Positions 8,343-15,343 of a DNA stretch of 26,680 nt are shown here, piece after piece; the first letter of the stretch is position 1, and the number at the start of each line of letters is the position of its first letter. The translations under genes were made by a program, and so were the position numbers. The stretch spans positions 1 through 26,680 of the forward strand of contig JAEOTF010000233.1 in NCBI GenBank assembly GCA_016840025.1. The letters run 5' to 3'. This DNA comes from Candidatus Hodarchaeota archaeon (GTDB lineage Archaea > Asgardarchaeota > Heimdallarchaeia > Hodarchaeales > YT1-039). The notes under the pieces were generated by a model that searched no databases, was not told the origin of the DNA, and saw nothing but the letters and a program-made list of their open reading frames with translations.

Positions 8343-8655
8343 CACAAGTTGGGAAAGGTAAAGAACGAGAGGATAATTCTCGAGTAAGATACCTTCTCAA
8401 TAACATAGTGAATATTACTAAAAATACAAAAAAAAGGCTTGTGTACACATAAGTGCACCACAAACGCCGAGTGTATTTTTCATGTGTCGAATAATAGAAA
8501 AATAGGGCTAATTCTGAGTTTCAGTTCTTATTTTTACTTTTTTAGCCTCATCTGGTCTTTATCGAAATATTTGAAAAATCAATACATTAGAGATATCCAT
8601 AACCTTGAAGTTGTCTTTCAGAGAAGCTCATACTTCTTCCTAAGGTGATCACAAT
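8343..8655. other. Divergent gap between cheC and the M42 peptidase
   Basis: Should hold promoters in both directions, but no consensus TATA stands out. Seen: a short hairpin CGAGA 8366-8370 / TCTCG 8378-8382, an A-run followed by GTGTACAC around 8431-8447, and a Shine-Dalgarno site at the right edge. The 69-codon plus-strand frame at 8439-8648 has no recognisable content and is not called. Confidence 0.4.
8642..8650 (+). promoter_or_regulatory. Ribosome binding site that fixes a TTG start
   Basis: AAGGTGATC matches the classical complement of the 16S rRNA 3' end and ends five bases before the TTG at 8656. It supports TTG as the real start of the M42 peptidase. Confidence 0.75.
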
Positions 8656-9777
8656 TTGACAAATTTGGACATTAGTCTATTAGAAAAGCTATCGAATAGC
8701 TTTGGACCGAGTGGATTCGAATCTGAACCAATTAAGATTGTTAAACAAGCAGTTAAGGATTATACAGATGAATTTTTAATGTCGAAATTATATTCGCTTG
8801 TTTTCAAGAAAAAAGGAACTGCAGAAGCTCCTAAAATACTCATAGCTGGACATGTTGACGAAATTGGATTTTGTACATTAGGAATGGAAAAAGGATATCT
8901 TACTTTTACACAATTGGGCGGATGGTGGGATCAAACTTTGTTAACACAGCGGGTTTTAATCCGTACTCGGAAGGGAGACCTAATTCCTGGGATAATCGCT
9001 GCAAAACCACCTCATCTTTTAGGAGCTGAAGAAAGAAAAAAGGTCGTTACGAAGGATAAAATGTTTATTGATGTAGGTTGCGCTTCAAATGAAGAAGTTA
9101 AAGACCTTGGAATTCGAATGGGCGACCCTATCATACCAGATTCAAAATTTGAAATCCTAAAACGGAAAAGAATCAAGAAAAAGGATAACGGTGAAAAAGA
9201 AACCCGTGATGTGACATTAGCGCTTGGGAAAGCTTTTGATGATCGAATAGGAGCCTATATTGCCATAGAAGTGTTAAAAAGAATAGGTTCAGATCATCCC
9301 AATACTTATTTTGGGGCAGCAACCACTCAAGAGGAAATTGGATTACGTGGGGCTCATACAACAGCCTATCTTGTAAAACCTGATGTAGCTATTGCCTTGG
9401 AGGTTGATATATCTGGAGATGTCCCTGGAATCTCAAAAGTCAAAGCACCAGCTAAGATGTCAGAAGGATGCTCTATCTTCACATATGACGCTGGTATGAT
9501 TCCAAACACGAATTTACTCAATTATGCAATCGACACTGCTGAAGACGAAGGCATTAAATACCAATTATCTCAAATTACCGGTGGTAGAACTGATGCTGCA
9601 GAATTTCACAAATTCCAGAAAGGTTGTCCAAGTCTCGTTATTGCTGTCCCAACTCGACATATTCATTCTCATAATGGTATTCTTGATTTGAATGATGTAG
9701 AACAAGCAATCAAGCTTTGCACGGCCATGGTAAAGAAACTCGACGAAAAAACAGTGAAATCCTTTACAGAAATCTAG
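8656..9777 (+). CDS. M42 family metallo-aminopeptidase (FrvX/TET-like)
   Basis: Cytoplasmic dinuclear-metal aminopeptidase; archaeal members form tetrahedral TET dodecamers that trim peptides left by the proteasome (family knowledge). Seen: H66/D68 in AGHVDEIGF, the bridging Asp in KAFDDRIG (D195/D196), the catalytic Glu pair in TTQEEIGLRGA (E226/E227), a metal Asp/Glu in ALEVDISGD (D251), GGRTDAAEF, and the last His ligand in PTRHIHSHNG (335-339). The length of 373 is slightly above ~350, because of a Lys-rich insertion at ~169-185 between the two domains. The start is TTG, chosen for its strong ribosome binding site. The gene stands alone, convergent with the next gene. Confidence 0.94.
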   Translation: MTNLDISLLEKLSNSFGPSGFESEPIKIVKQAVKDYTDEFLMSKLYSLVFKKKGTAEAPKILIAGHVDEIGFCTLGMEKGYLTFTQLGGWWDQTLLTQRVLIRTRKGDLIPGIIAAKPPHLLGAEERKKVVTKDKMFIDVGCASNEEVKDLGIRMGDPIIPDSKFEILKRKRIKKKDNGEKETRDVTLALGKAFDDRIGAYIAIEVLKRIGSDHPNTYFGAATTQEEIGLRGAHTTAYLVKPDVAIALEVDISGDVPGISKVKAPAKMSEGCSIFTYDAGMIPNTNLLNYAIDTAEDEGIKYQLSQITGGRTDAAEFHKFQKGCPSLVIAVPTRHIHSHNGILDLNDVEQAIKLCTAMVKKLDEKTVKSFTEI

Positions 9778-9785
9778 AAATAATG

Positions 9786-9808
9786 CTCTTTTCCTTTCCT
9801 CTTTTTTA
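9786..9808 (+). terminator. Pyrimidine-rich terminator after the M42 peptidase
   Basis: C/T-only stretch ending in six T, nine bases after the stop codon. Only ~20 bases remain before the convergent gene's stop. Confidence 0.55.
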
Positions 9809-9826
9809 GTTTCTATTAATTCATCT

Positions 9827-10471
9827 TCAAATATTATCTAACTCATCCAACAAGCTTTCTGCTTCACCGATCTCTTTTTCGGGTATTTTTATTTCTTCTT
9901 CGGAGACTTTAAATCCGTCTTTACGGCTAACAGTAACCCACTTAGTAATTTCTTGTTCTCCTATGGTAAATGAAGGATCAAATTCGTGAATTACGTCACG
10001 AAGTTCTGTCATCATCTGTAATTGTTGATCAGATGCCATTCGAGGAACATCAAATTTACGTACAATAAAATCTAGAATAGAGAGATATTTTTTTGGAATT
10101 TCTTTTCTTGAAAGGAGACAAAGAGTGTTTTCTCGTGCGGTACAAAGATGTAACCACATCCCTCTTTGAGACATTTTGATGAGAGAAGGGGTGTCACTTA
10201 AACTCTCTTTAGAGAAGGTCATCACAGCGGCTATAAAACCCGAGGTAAGCACATAGTCTGTGAAGGTATCTTTTATTAGTTGATTCTCAAAATAAAAATG
10301 ATAAACGCCAGAATCATTGACATAAATTACACTAAGAATATTTGAGGGTTCTAGATCCTCTATTACCACCTGTTTCTGTTTTTTTCTTTTTGTTGGTCTT
10401 CTTTTCCTTTTCCTTTTTACTCCTTTTCTTGGTGGCACAAGGGAACCCCATTTAATCCAGTATACCTTCAT
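9827..10471 (-). CDS. Lys/Arg-rich protein with candidate longin-like domain
   Basis: Not recognised as a named family. Seen: 214 residues. A strongly basic tract at 14-34 (KRKRKRRPTKRKKQKQ) resembles an RNA/DNA-binding or nuclear-localisation-like tail. Next, residues ~45-140 have the pattern of a longin/roadblock-like small-GTPase-regulator fold: a beta-hairpin with I-Y-V-x-D-S-G-V-Y-x-F-x-F, a helix beginning F-T-D-Y-V-L-T-S-G-F-I-A-A-V, two more strands (GMWLHLC; NTLCLLS), and a helix (KYLSILDFIVRKF). The C-terminal ~60 residues are acidic. Such domains are frequent in Asgard archaea next to small GTPases, but the assignment here is by pattern and needs structure prediction. The minus-strand promoter probably lies in the AT-rich stretch around 10520-10545. 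No operon partner. Confidence 0.6.
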   Translation of the reverse strand: MKVYWIKWGSLVPPRKGVKRKRKRRPTKRKKQKQVVIEDLEPSNILSVIYVNDSGVYHFYFENQLIKDTFTDYVLTSGFIAAVMTFSKESLSDTPSLIKMSQRGMWLHLCTARENTLCLLSRKEIPKKYLSILDFIVRKFDVPRMASDQQLQMMTELRDVIHEFDPSFTIGEQEITKWVTVSRKDGFKVSEEEIKIPEKEIGEAESLLDELDNI

Positions 10472-10552
10472 AGCTTAGAATTTTGTATTCATATTATGAC
10501 TATAATGGGAAATAAATAATTGAATATAATATATACATGACTATATGACTTA

Positions 10553-10566
10553 CTGATAATTTTTGT
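10553..10566 (+). repeat. Left copy of a 14-bp direct repeat flanking the tnpB-like gene
   Basis: CTGATAATTTTTGT, identical and in the same orientation as 12413-12426. See the matching entry. Confidence 0.55.
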
Positions 10567-10748
10567 AACTTGAACCTCTGGATAGATCGTTTGAGGTTTC
10601 AGAGATTTAGAGAAACTATAATCATGTTCTTGGAAGAGAGGTTATTCTCAGTTAAATTTATGCCGACAAAATAAGTATGATCATAAACTGACCAACTAAA
10701 GAATTAAAAAAGGGCAATTCATTTACAAATATCTCTCTACATCAGAGA

Positions 10749-10760
10749 TTTATAAATTTA
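10749..10760 (+). promoter_or_regulatory. TATA-box-like element before the tnpB-like gene
   Basis: TTTATAAATTTA centred ~28 bases before the GTG at 10782 and ~37 before the ATG at 10791. That spacing suggests a leaderless or near-leaderless transcript. It abuts a 6-bp hairpin (10731-10749) that could be an operator or part of an element end. Confidence 0.5.
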
Positions 10761-10781
10761 AATTCATATATTATTTGTAGA

Positions 10782-12416
10782 GTGCCTTCTATGACTCTGA
10801 GCGATACTTCTCTACAAGAACAGCTTATTACTCCTAACAATGTAGAAGCACTTGCCAAAGTCAATAACAAAGGACAAGTAACTATTCCCAATCAAATTCG
10901 TGAATTTTATAATATACAAAAGAACACCCAGCTATTTATTTCTATAAATGAAAATAATCAAGAACTTTACTTATCTCTTGTCGAATCTAAAGCGAAATTA
11001 TCTAAACCTATGAAAATCTCCAGAACCTATCGTTTTACTATTCCCAAAGAACTACGAAAACAACTCCAATTAGAAGGAACAACAGCAGTCTTCAAGATCA
11101 GTGAAAACCAAGTAATTATAATAGAGAAAGCTACCCAGCAGTTTGTAACCAGAGCAGAACGGCTATGGATTGCCCCGAACAAAACATTCGCTCACCTATG
11201 CTATTTAGCCAAAAATTTGTACAACAAAGCGACTTATATCATTCGACAAGAGTATTTCAAGACTAAATTATGGATACGCTACGAAGAACTTAATTCTTTA
11301 ATAAAAGGATCTCCTAATTATCGTAGTCTACCAATCGCAACCTCACAACAGATTCTCAGGCATGTCGATTCGACTTGGGACTCCTATTTCAAATCTCATA
11401 AAGATTGGCTGACTAATCCTCACAAATACACTGGAGAACCACGTTTACCAAAATATAAACCCAAAAACGGACAATTTCTTTTAATCTTCACGAATCAACA
11501 AGTGAGATACAAAAAAGGACTGTTTAAACTTCCTCAAGTCATAAGACTTGAAATTAAAACTCGACTACACCCAAATACCAAATTCTTAGGTGCTAGGATT
11601 ATCCCAAAAGGCACAGGCTATATTTTGGAAGTCCTTTACTCGAAACAAATCCCAATTATATCTAATACTAGACCTAAAAGAATTGTTGGAACAGATATTG
11701 GGTTGGACAATCTGATAACTAATGTGAACAATATTGGCGAACGACCAATTATTGTCAAAGGCGGCATTGTCAAAGCTATTGACCAATACTTCAACAAAGA
11801 ATTAGCTAAGTTACAAAGCATGTATGACAAGCAAAATATTAAGACAGGTAAGAAAAGAAAAAAAATAACGGATGAAAGGGATAGAAAACTCTTTGATTTC
11901 TTCCACAAAATCAGTAGAATGTATATTGACTGGTGTATTGTGAATCAAATAGATACAATTATTATTGGCAGAAACAAAGGCTGGAAGCAGATGATCAATC
12001 TTGGGAAGAAGACCAATCAAACATTTGTGTCTATTCCGTTCTACCGCTTTCTACAAATGTTAGAATACAAGGCGGAAGATGCAGGAATCCGTGTGATCTT
12101 TACCCGCGAAGATTACACCAGCAAGTGCAGTTTTCTTGACCAAGAGCCCATTCAAAAACACCAGAAATACAAAGGCACACGGATATTTAGAGGGTTGTTT
12201 AAATCAGCCAAAGGCATTCTTATCAATAGTGATGTCAATGGTGGTTATAATATCATCGTTCATGTAATCCCGAAAGCGTTTCAATCCAACGATTCTGCCA
12301 ACGGGATAGAGGATGTGTGGTTACATCCCGTTAGGTGGAGCTTAGATCGGCAACGGGACAAGCGAATGACACCTGACAAAAAAGAAACTGAGAATCGTAT
12401 AAGTGACAAAAGCTGA
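10782..12416 (+). CDS. AbrB-AbrB-TnpB fusion: TnpB-family RNA-guided nuclease or regulator
   Basis: Seen: two swapped-hairpin AbrB/SpoVT DNA-binding domains, at ~24-68 (KVNNKGQVTIPNQIREFYNI) and ~76-116 (ISRTYRFTIPKELRKQLQL). A full IS200/IS605 OrfB (TnpB)-type protein follows from ~120 (RLWIAPNKTFAHLCYLAKNLYN; RLPKYKPKNGQFLL). The RuvC core is GTDIGLDNL (D305/D309), TIIIGRNKGWKQ (395-403), TNQTFVSIPFYRFLQMLEYKAE, REDYTSKCSFLD (E443) and NSDVNGGYNI (D484), with a TnpB-like tail GIEDVWLHPVR. The usual Glu after the second beta-strand is not in IIIGRNKG, so E443 may serve instead. Only one Cys (C449) remains where CxxC zinc-ribbon pairs normally sit. The start is GTG 10782 or ATG 10791; both keep the AbrB domains. 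There is no TnpA nearby. Known: TnpB is an omegaRNA-guided DNA nuclease. Inference: a domesticated or self-regulating variant. Confidence 0.85.
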   Translation: MPSMTLSDTSLQEQLITPNNVEALAKVNNKGQVTIPNQIREFYNIQKNTQLFISINENNQELYLSLVESKAKLSKPMKISRTYRFTIPKELRKQLQLEGTTAVFKISENQVIIIEKATQQFVTRAERLWIAPNKTFAHLCYLAKNLYNKATYIIRQEYFKTKLWIRYEELNSLIKGSPNYRSLPIATSQQILRHVDSTWDSYFKSHKDWLTNPHKYTGEPRLPKYKPKNGQFLLIFTNQQVRYKKGLFKLPQVIRLEIKTRLHPNTKFLGARIIPKGTGYILEVLYSKQIPIISNTRPKRIVGTDIGLDNLITNVNNIGERPIIVKGGIVKAIDQYFNKELAKLQSMYDKQNIKTGKKRKKITDERDRKLFDFFHKISRMYIDWCIVNQIDTIIIGRNKGWKQMINLGKKTNQTFVSIPFYRFLQMLEYKAEDAGIRVIFTREDYTSKCSFLDQEPIQKHQKYKGTRIFRGLFKSAKGILINSDVNGGYNIIVHVIPKAFQSNDSANGIEDVWLHPVRWSLDRQRDKRMTPDKKETENRISDKS

Positions 12417-12426
12417 TAATTTTTGT
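12290..12426 (+). ncRNA. Candidate omegaRNA / structured 3' end of the tnpB-like gene
   Basis: TnpB guide RNAs usually cover the 3' end of tnpB and run into the flank. Here a strong structure lies inside the gene: AACGGGAT (12300-12307) pairs perfectly with ATCCCGTT (12325-12332). An alternative inner stem GGATGT (12311-12316) / ACATCC (12323-12328) has loop GTGGTT. AACGGGA recurs at 12352-12358. The right boundary is placed at the 14-bp repeat only by inference. Confidence 0.35.
12413..12426 (+). repeat. Right copy of a 14-bp direct repeat flanking the tnpB-like gene
   Basis: CTGATAATTTTTGT, overlapping the last codon and the stop of the fusion gene. The two copies bracket 1846 bases between them. 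Such a pair could mark element boundaries or duplicated target sequence, although IS605-type elements do not normally duplicate their targets. Confidence 0.55.
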
Positions 12427-12541
12427 TTACATTTGGGCAATTCAGTGATGTTTCGATAACCTCATACAAACTCTATCTAACTTTTATAAGATGAACTAAA
12501 AAGAAAGCTTTTCTAATTAGGAATACCTGTGATGTGAAAAC

Positions 12542-12751
12542 ATGAGTTGTTTTACCTGTGAAAAAGAGACTAAGTCACTTATTACGGTGCATCTCTGCAA
12601 AAATGGGTTTGGGTTGTGTCCATTTTTTCACGAAGAGGTAAGTGTGGGTGGGAATTGGCCCGAGAAAGTTTGTAATCCTTGTGCGGGTACCGATGCTATG
12701 GAAACAAACATTTGTACTGAATGTTTTGAATCATTGAAACAAGCTACATAG
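12542..12751 (+). CDS. Small Cys-rich putative zinc-binding protein
   Basis: Sixty-nine residues with eight cysteines: C3/C6 (CFTC), C19, C26, C44/C47 (CNPC) and C58/C61 (CTEC), plus H17 and H30. Paired CxxC knuckles at both ends and the middle suggest one or two structural zinc sites, as in treble-clef or ribbon folds. No known family recognised. The ATG start has GTGAT about 8 bases upstream; a TATA-like TTTTATAAG lies near 12483. The gene ends 39 bases before the metallo-beta-lactamase gene on the same strand, so the two are probably one transcript. The even spacing of Cys pairs in a short frame supports real coding. Confidence 0.65.
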   Translation: MSCFTCEKETKSLITVHLCKNGFGLCPFFHEEVSVGGNWPEKVCNPCAGTDAMETNICTECFESLKQAT

Positions 12752-12790
12752 TCAATAGTTGACAACACGAACATGACCGAGGAACTCTAA

Positions 12791-13450
12791 GTGATTCTCA
12801 AGGCGTTAGATGTATCATTTTTTGCCACATGCTGCTATATTTTAAGCTGGGATGACAAAGAAGCAGTTATTATCGATCCAGGGGGTGAAGCAAAAAAGAT
12901 CATAGGAGTAGTAAAGTCTAATAACTTGAAACCGGTAATGATAATTAATACCCATGGACATGTGGATCACATAGGAGCTAATAGAGAGCTCAAAGAGTAC
13001 TTTAATGACATTCCAATTGCGATCGGCGAAGGAGATGCAAAATATTTAGGGCTAGATAATAATGCAAAAGGAACCCATTATGATGACTCTATTTTACTTG
13101 GGTTTCCTCAATTTTTTGACCGATTCTATAAGCCATCTCCTGCTGCAACCATTCAGTTAAAGGAAAATGAAGAGGTTTTCAAGTTAAAGGTGATTAATAC
13201 ACCAGGACATACCGCTGGTGGAATCTCTTTGCTTGGGGATTCCTTTATTTTCACAGGTGATACACTATTTGCCCAGGGAATTGGCCGAACTGATTTGGGT
13301 GGAGGGGATTATGACACTTTGTTGAAGAGCATTCGAACAAAGCTTTACACATTACCCCAAGACCTTAAGGTTCTCCCGGGTCATGGATCTTCGACAACTA
13401 TCGGAAATGAAATGAGATATAATCCTTTTGTTCGATTAGACACTTATTGA
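12791..13450 (+). CDS. Metallo-beta-lactamase-fold hydrolase, glyoxalase II-like
   Basis: Dinuclear-zinc hydrolase, probably acting on thioesters such as S-acyl-thiols. Seen: the THGHVDH motif (H55, H57, D59, H60), H140 in TPGHTAGG, the bridging D157 in FTGDTLF, and H198 in LPGHGS; all metal ligands are intact. GIGRTDLGGGD after the bridging Asp is typical of the hydroxyacylglutathione-hydrolase-like group. At 219 residues it lacks the C-terminal helical domain of true glyoxalase II and matches the short prokaryotic type. The start is GTG, with GAGGA at 12779-12783. Its stop overlaps the stop of the convergent PPC-domain gene by 7 bases, so there is no intergenic terminator. Confidence 0.93.
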   Translation: MILKALDVSFFATCCYILSWDDKEAVIIDPGGEAKKIIGVVKSNNLKPVMIINTHGHVDHIGANRELKEYFNDIPIAIGEGDAKYLGLDNNAKGTHYDDSILLGFPQFFDRFYKPSPAATIQLKENEEVFKLKVINTPGHTAGGISLLGDSFIFTGDTLFAQGIGRTDLGGGDYDTLLKSIRTKLYTLPQDLKVLPGHGSSTTIGNEMRYNPFVRLDTY

Positions 13451-13911
13451 GATAATTGTAGAAGATTTAAACCTGTTTCCTCGTCTTTAGCACGGTAAAT
13501 AGTGGGCGTAATTTCAGTTATGAAAAACTCGCCTGTTGCTCCAATTATACAACCGGGTTGTAAATGCCCACCATAAGCTTCCCCATTTTTCTTACCCAAG
13601 ACTATGTGGAGATGAGGAAAAGGTTCTCCTTCCTGCAAAAGGCTTGAATTTCCGCTACATGAAAGAATTTCTAGTGTTTCGTTGATTTCCTTAGAAAGAT
13701 ATTCTTTCCCATCAAAGAAACCAATTTTCGCTTTAGATACAGCACCAATGCCTGAAATTATACTACTGGTAATTTCATGCTTTTTTAAGAAATTCGTGAG
13801 TGAATCAAATATATCCTCATCAGAAAGCAACCGTACAGCGAAATTCCGACCCTGTTTGATCTCCGCTGAATGCATTTCAATCATAACCTCATGTATTATC
13901 AATCTTATCAC
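13444..13911 (-). CDS. PPC/DUF296-domain protein
   Basis: The PPC domain occurs alone in prokaryotes and fused to AT-hooks in plant AHL proteins; the prokaryotic role is unsettled. Seen: GRNFAVRLLSDEDIFDSL near the N-terminus, ISGIGAVSKAKIGFFD, EILSCSGNSS, the metal-binding region FPHLHIVLGKKNGEAYGGHL with three His, and ATGEFFITE. Length ~145-155 matches single-domain members. The GTG at 13911 sits inside an AGGTGAT Shine-Dalgarno-like motif. The ATG at codon 10 (13884) or codon 13 (13875, ten bases after GAGGT) is a better start. The gene is convergent with the MBL hydrolase and overlaps it by 7 bases. Confidence 0.9.
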   Translation of the reverse strand: MIRLIIHEVMIEMHSAEIKQGRNFAVRLLSDEDIFDSLTNFLKKHEITSSIISGIGAVSKAKIGFFDGKEYLSKEINETLEILSCSGNSSLLQEGEPFPHLHIVLGKKNGEAYGGHLQPGCIIGATGEFFITEITPTIYRAKDEETGLNLLQLSQ

Positions 13912-13963
13912 CTTTTCGCTGAATTAAAAAACTGTTGTGTAAAATTGTTCAAATAAATCCTAT

Positions 13964-14569
13964 ATGTTTCCGAAGGGATTTCTGATGGAAAACACAGAAC
14001 AAAAACATAGGAGCAACACTTTGATATCCAGGAAATCAATGTTTCAAAATTATTATCTTCAGTTATGGATTGAACAACATCGGTTACAGGATAATCAATT
14101 ACATGAGTTCACTGTTGTAAAAGCTGCAGATTGGGTTCAGGTAATCCCTGAAATACATCATCTAAAGTTCCTCCTAATTAAACAATATAGACCTGCATGG
14201 CGCCAAAGGTCCCTTGAGTTCCCAGGTGGGAGGATGAATCCTGATGAACCCCCTGAGGATTGTGCGCTACGTGAATTAGAAGAAGAAACAGGTTATAAAG
14301 CCAAAAAGCTAATTAAAATCGCTCAAGTTAAACCTGTGGCTTATACAACTCAAACTGCACATCTATTTTATGCTACAGACTTAGTTCAAGGAACAAAACA
14401 TACAGATCCATCAGAATTTACAGAATCTATTTTTTTGACTCGACAAGAAGTAGAACAAAATATTTTGTATGGGAAAATCATGGAAGTCCCATCAATTGCA
14501 TCATGGGGATTGTATTTACTCAAAGAAAAGGAAATCAGAAAAATTATTGATGAAAATTCACAAAATTAA
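13964..14569 (+). CDS. Nudix hydrolase, ADP-ribose pyrophosphatase-like
   Basis: Hydrolyses a nucleoside diphosphate linked to another moiety, likely ADP-ribose or an ADP-sugar. Seen: a complete Nudix box G-x5-E-x7-REUxEExGU from G89 to Y111 (G89, E95, R103, E104, E107, E108, G110), preceded by KQYRPAWRQRSLEFPGG. That context is characteristic of the ADP-ribose pyrophosphatase/NudF group, with R-P and E-F-P-G-G. The downstream QTAHLFYATDL is also typical. The ATG at 13964 has no ribosome binding site. The ATG at 13985 (codon 8) follows GAAGGGAT by about 7 bases and is the more likely start. The gene has its own short upstream gap and is not clearly in an operon. Confidence 0.9.
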   Translation: MFPKGFLMENTEQKHRSNTLISRKSMFQNYYLQLWIEQHRLQDNQLHEFTVVKAADWVQVIPEIHHLKFLLIKQYRPAWRQRSLEFPGGRMNPDEPPEDCALRELEEETGYKAKKLIKIAQVKPVAYTTQTAHLFYATDLVQGTKHTDPSEFTESIFLTRQEVEQNILYGKIMEVPSIASWGLYLLKEKEIRKIIDENSQN

Positions 14570-14648
14570 GCTATTGAATTATTTTAGAAAATAAGTCACC
14601 AGGCGACGCGGATACCATCACTATACTAGATTTTGAAAGCATTTACCA

Positions 14649-15131
14649 TTATTGGTAATTTTCAGTTATCCTATAAACAAGTCTATTGAATACATCAGCG
14701 AGATCTTCTCTGCATTTGGTAGTGTCTATTTTCGGATCTTTAGTAAAGATCAGAACATTTTCATCAAAAGAGGCAAAAAGTTCCAAATTAATCAGTCTTT
14801 CCATAAAGGAAGTCCATACGAATTCCTCGAATTCATTAAAGAATTGCCTTACTATTTCATTGAGAATTTTTCTAACTTTCCCTTCATTATTAATGGATGG
14901 TGCAGCAAGAACGAATAAGATAGAGGAACGGTGGGCATAATAAAAATTCAAATCCCCCATCTGAGTCATGTTAAGTCCGTTTCCTACTACATCTTTTGCT
15001 AATATATCAATAGCTGTCAGTAATCCGCCAAATAATTCTTTGTCTGTCGATTTGACCGTTTCTGTCTCAAAATTATAAAGGCAGATTCCCGCATGATTGA
15101 TGATCCATAATCCTTCAATCAATTTCTTCAC
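14649..15131 (-). CDS. Small protein with candidate longin/roadblock-like domain
   Basis: No named family recognised. Seen: 160 residues; first strand LWIINHAGICLYNFE; a helix FGGLLTAIDILAKDV; strands MGDLNFYYAHR and SILFVLAAPS; then a helix KVRKILNEIVRQFFNEF; and a C-terminal helical part. This strand-hairpin-helix-three-strand-helix order, with a G-L-L-T-A-I helix start, is what longin/roadblock-type domains of Asgard archaea look like. They are thought to regulate or scaffold Ras-like GTPases (established for eukaryotic relatives, inferred here). The same order is seen in the protein at 9827-10471. The start is GTG at 15131, without a clear ribosome binding site. Antisense frames on the plus strand here are shadows. 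Confidence 0.62.
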   Translation of the reverse strand: MKKLIEGLWIINHAGICLYNFETETVKSTDKELFGGLLTAIDILAKDVVGNGLNMTQMGDLNFYYAHRSSILFVLAAPSINNEGKVRKILNEIVRQFFNEFEEFVWTSFMERLINLELFASFDENVLIFTKDPKIDTTKCREDLADVFNRLVYRITENYQ

Positions 15132-15343
15132 GAGCTAATATTTCCAATCTATAAACTATTTCGTTCTGTACTTCCTTCAATTAAAATAAAATATATCAGT
15201 CAGATAATACAATCAAAATAGCCTTATCAAAGAAAATCAAGTATGGAAAGGACATTTCTGAAAATATAATGAATGTTCTTATTCTAGGAGAAACCTAGAA
15301 GTTATAACAAAAAAATTCGACGCGTATTCATTTTTGTCAAAGA

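Larger units (their letters stand above)
10472..10781. other. Divergent gap upstream of the tnpB-like gene
   Basis: No gene seen. It contains: the left copy of a 14-bp repeat at 10553-10566; a hairpin AACCTC 10573-10578 / GAGGTT 10593-10598; a hairpin ATCTCT 10731-10736 / AGAGAT 10744-10749; and a TATA-like box at 10749-10760. One or more of these may belong to the left end of a mobile element. No TnpA (Y1 transposase) gene is present. Confidence 0.45.

Noticed and set aside
665..8637. 13-base match AGCTCATACTTCT at 665-677 and 8625-8637
   Set aside because: A 13-mer shared once in 26 kb of AT-rich DNA is expected by chance, and neither site has a common context.
8439..8648. 69-codon plus-strand frame before the M42 peptidase
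   Set aside because: Low-complexity Phe/Tyr/Ser composition, no ribosome binding site, and it covers the region expected to hold promoters and the peptidase ribosome binding site.
14652..14940. Two plus-strand frames opposite the longin-like gene
   Set aside because: Minus-strand product has a coherent strand/helix pattern; the plus-strand frames are Ser/Phe/Ile-rich without pattern.
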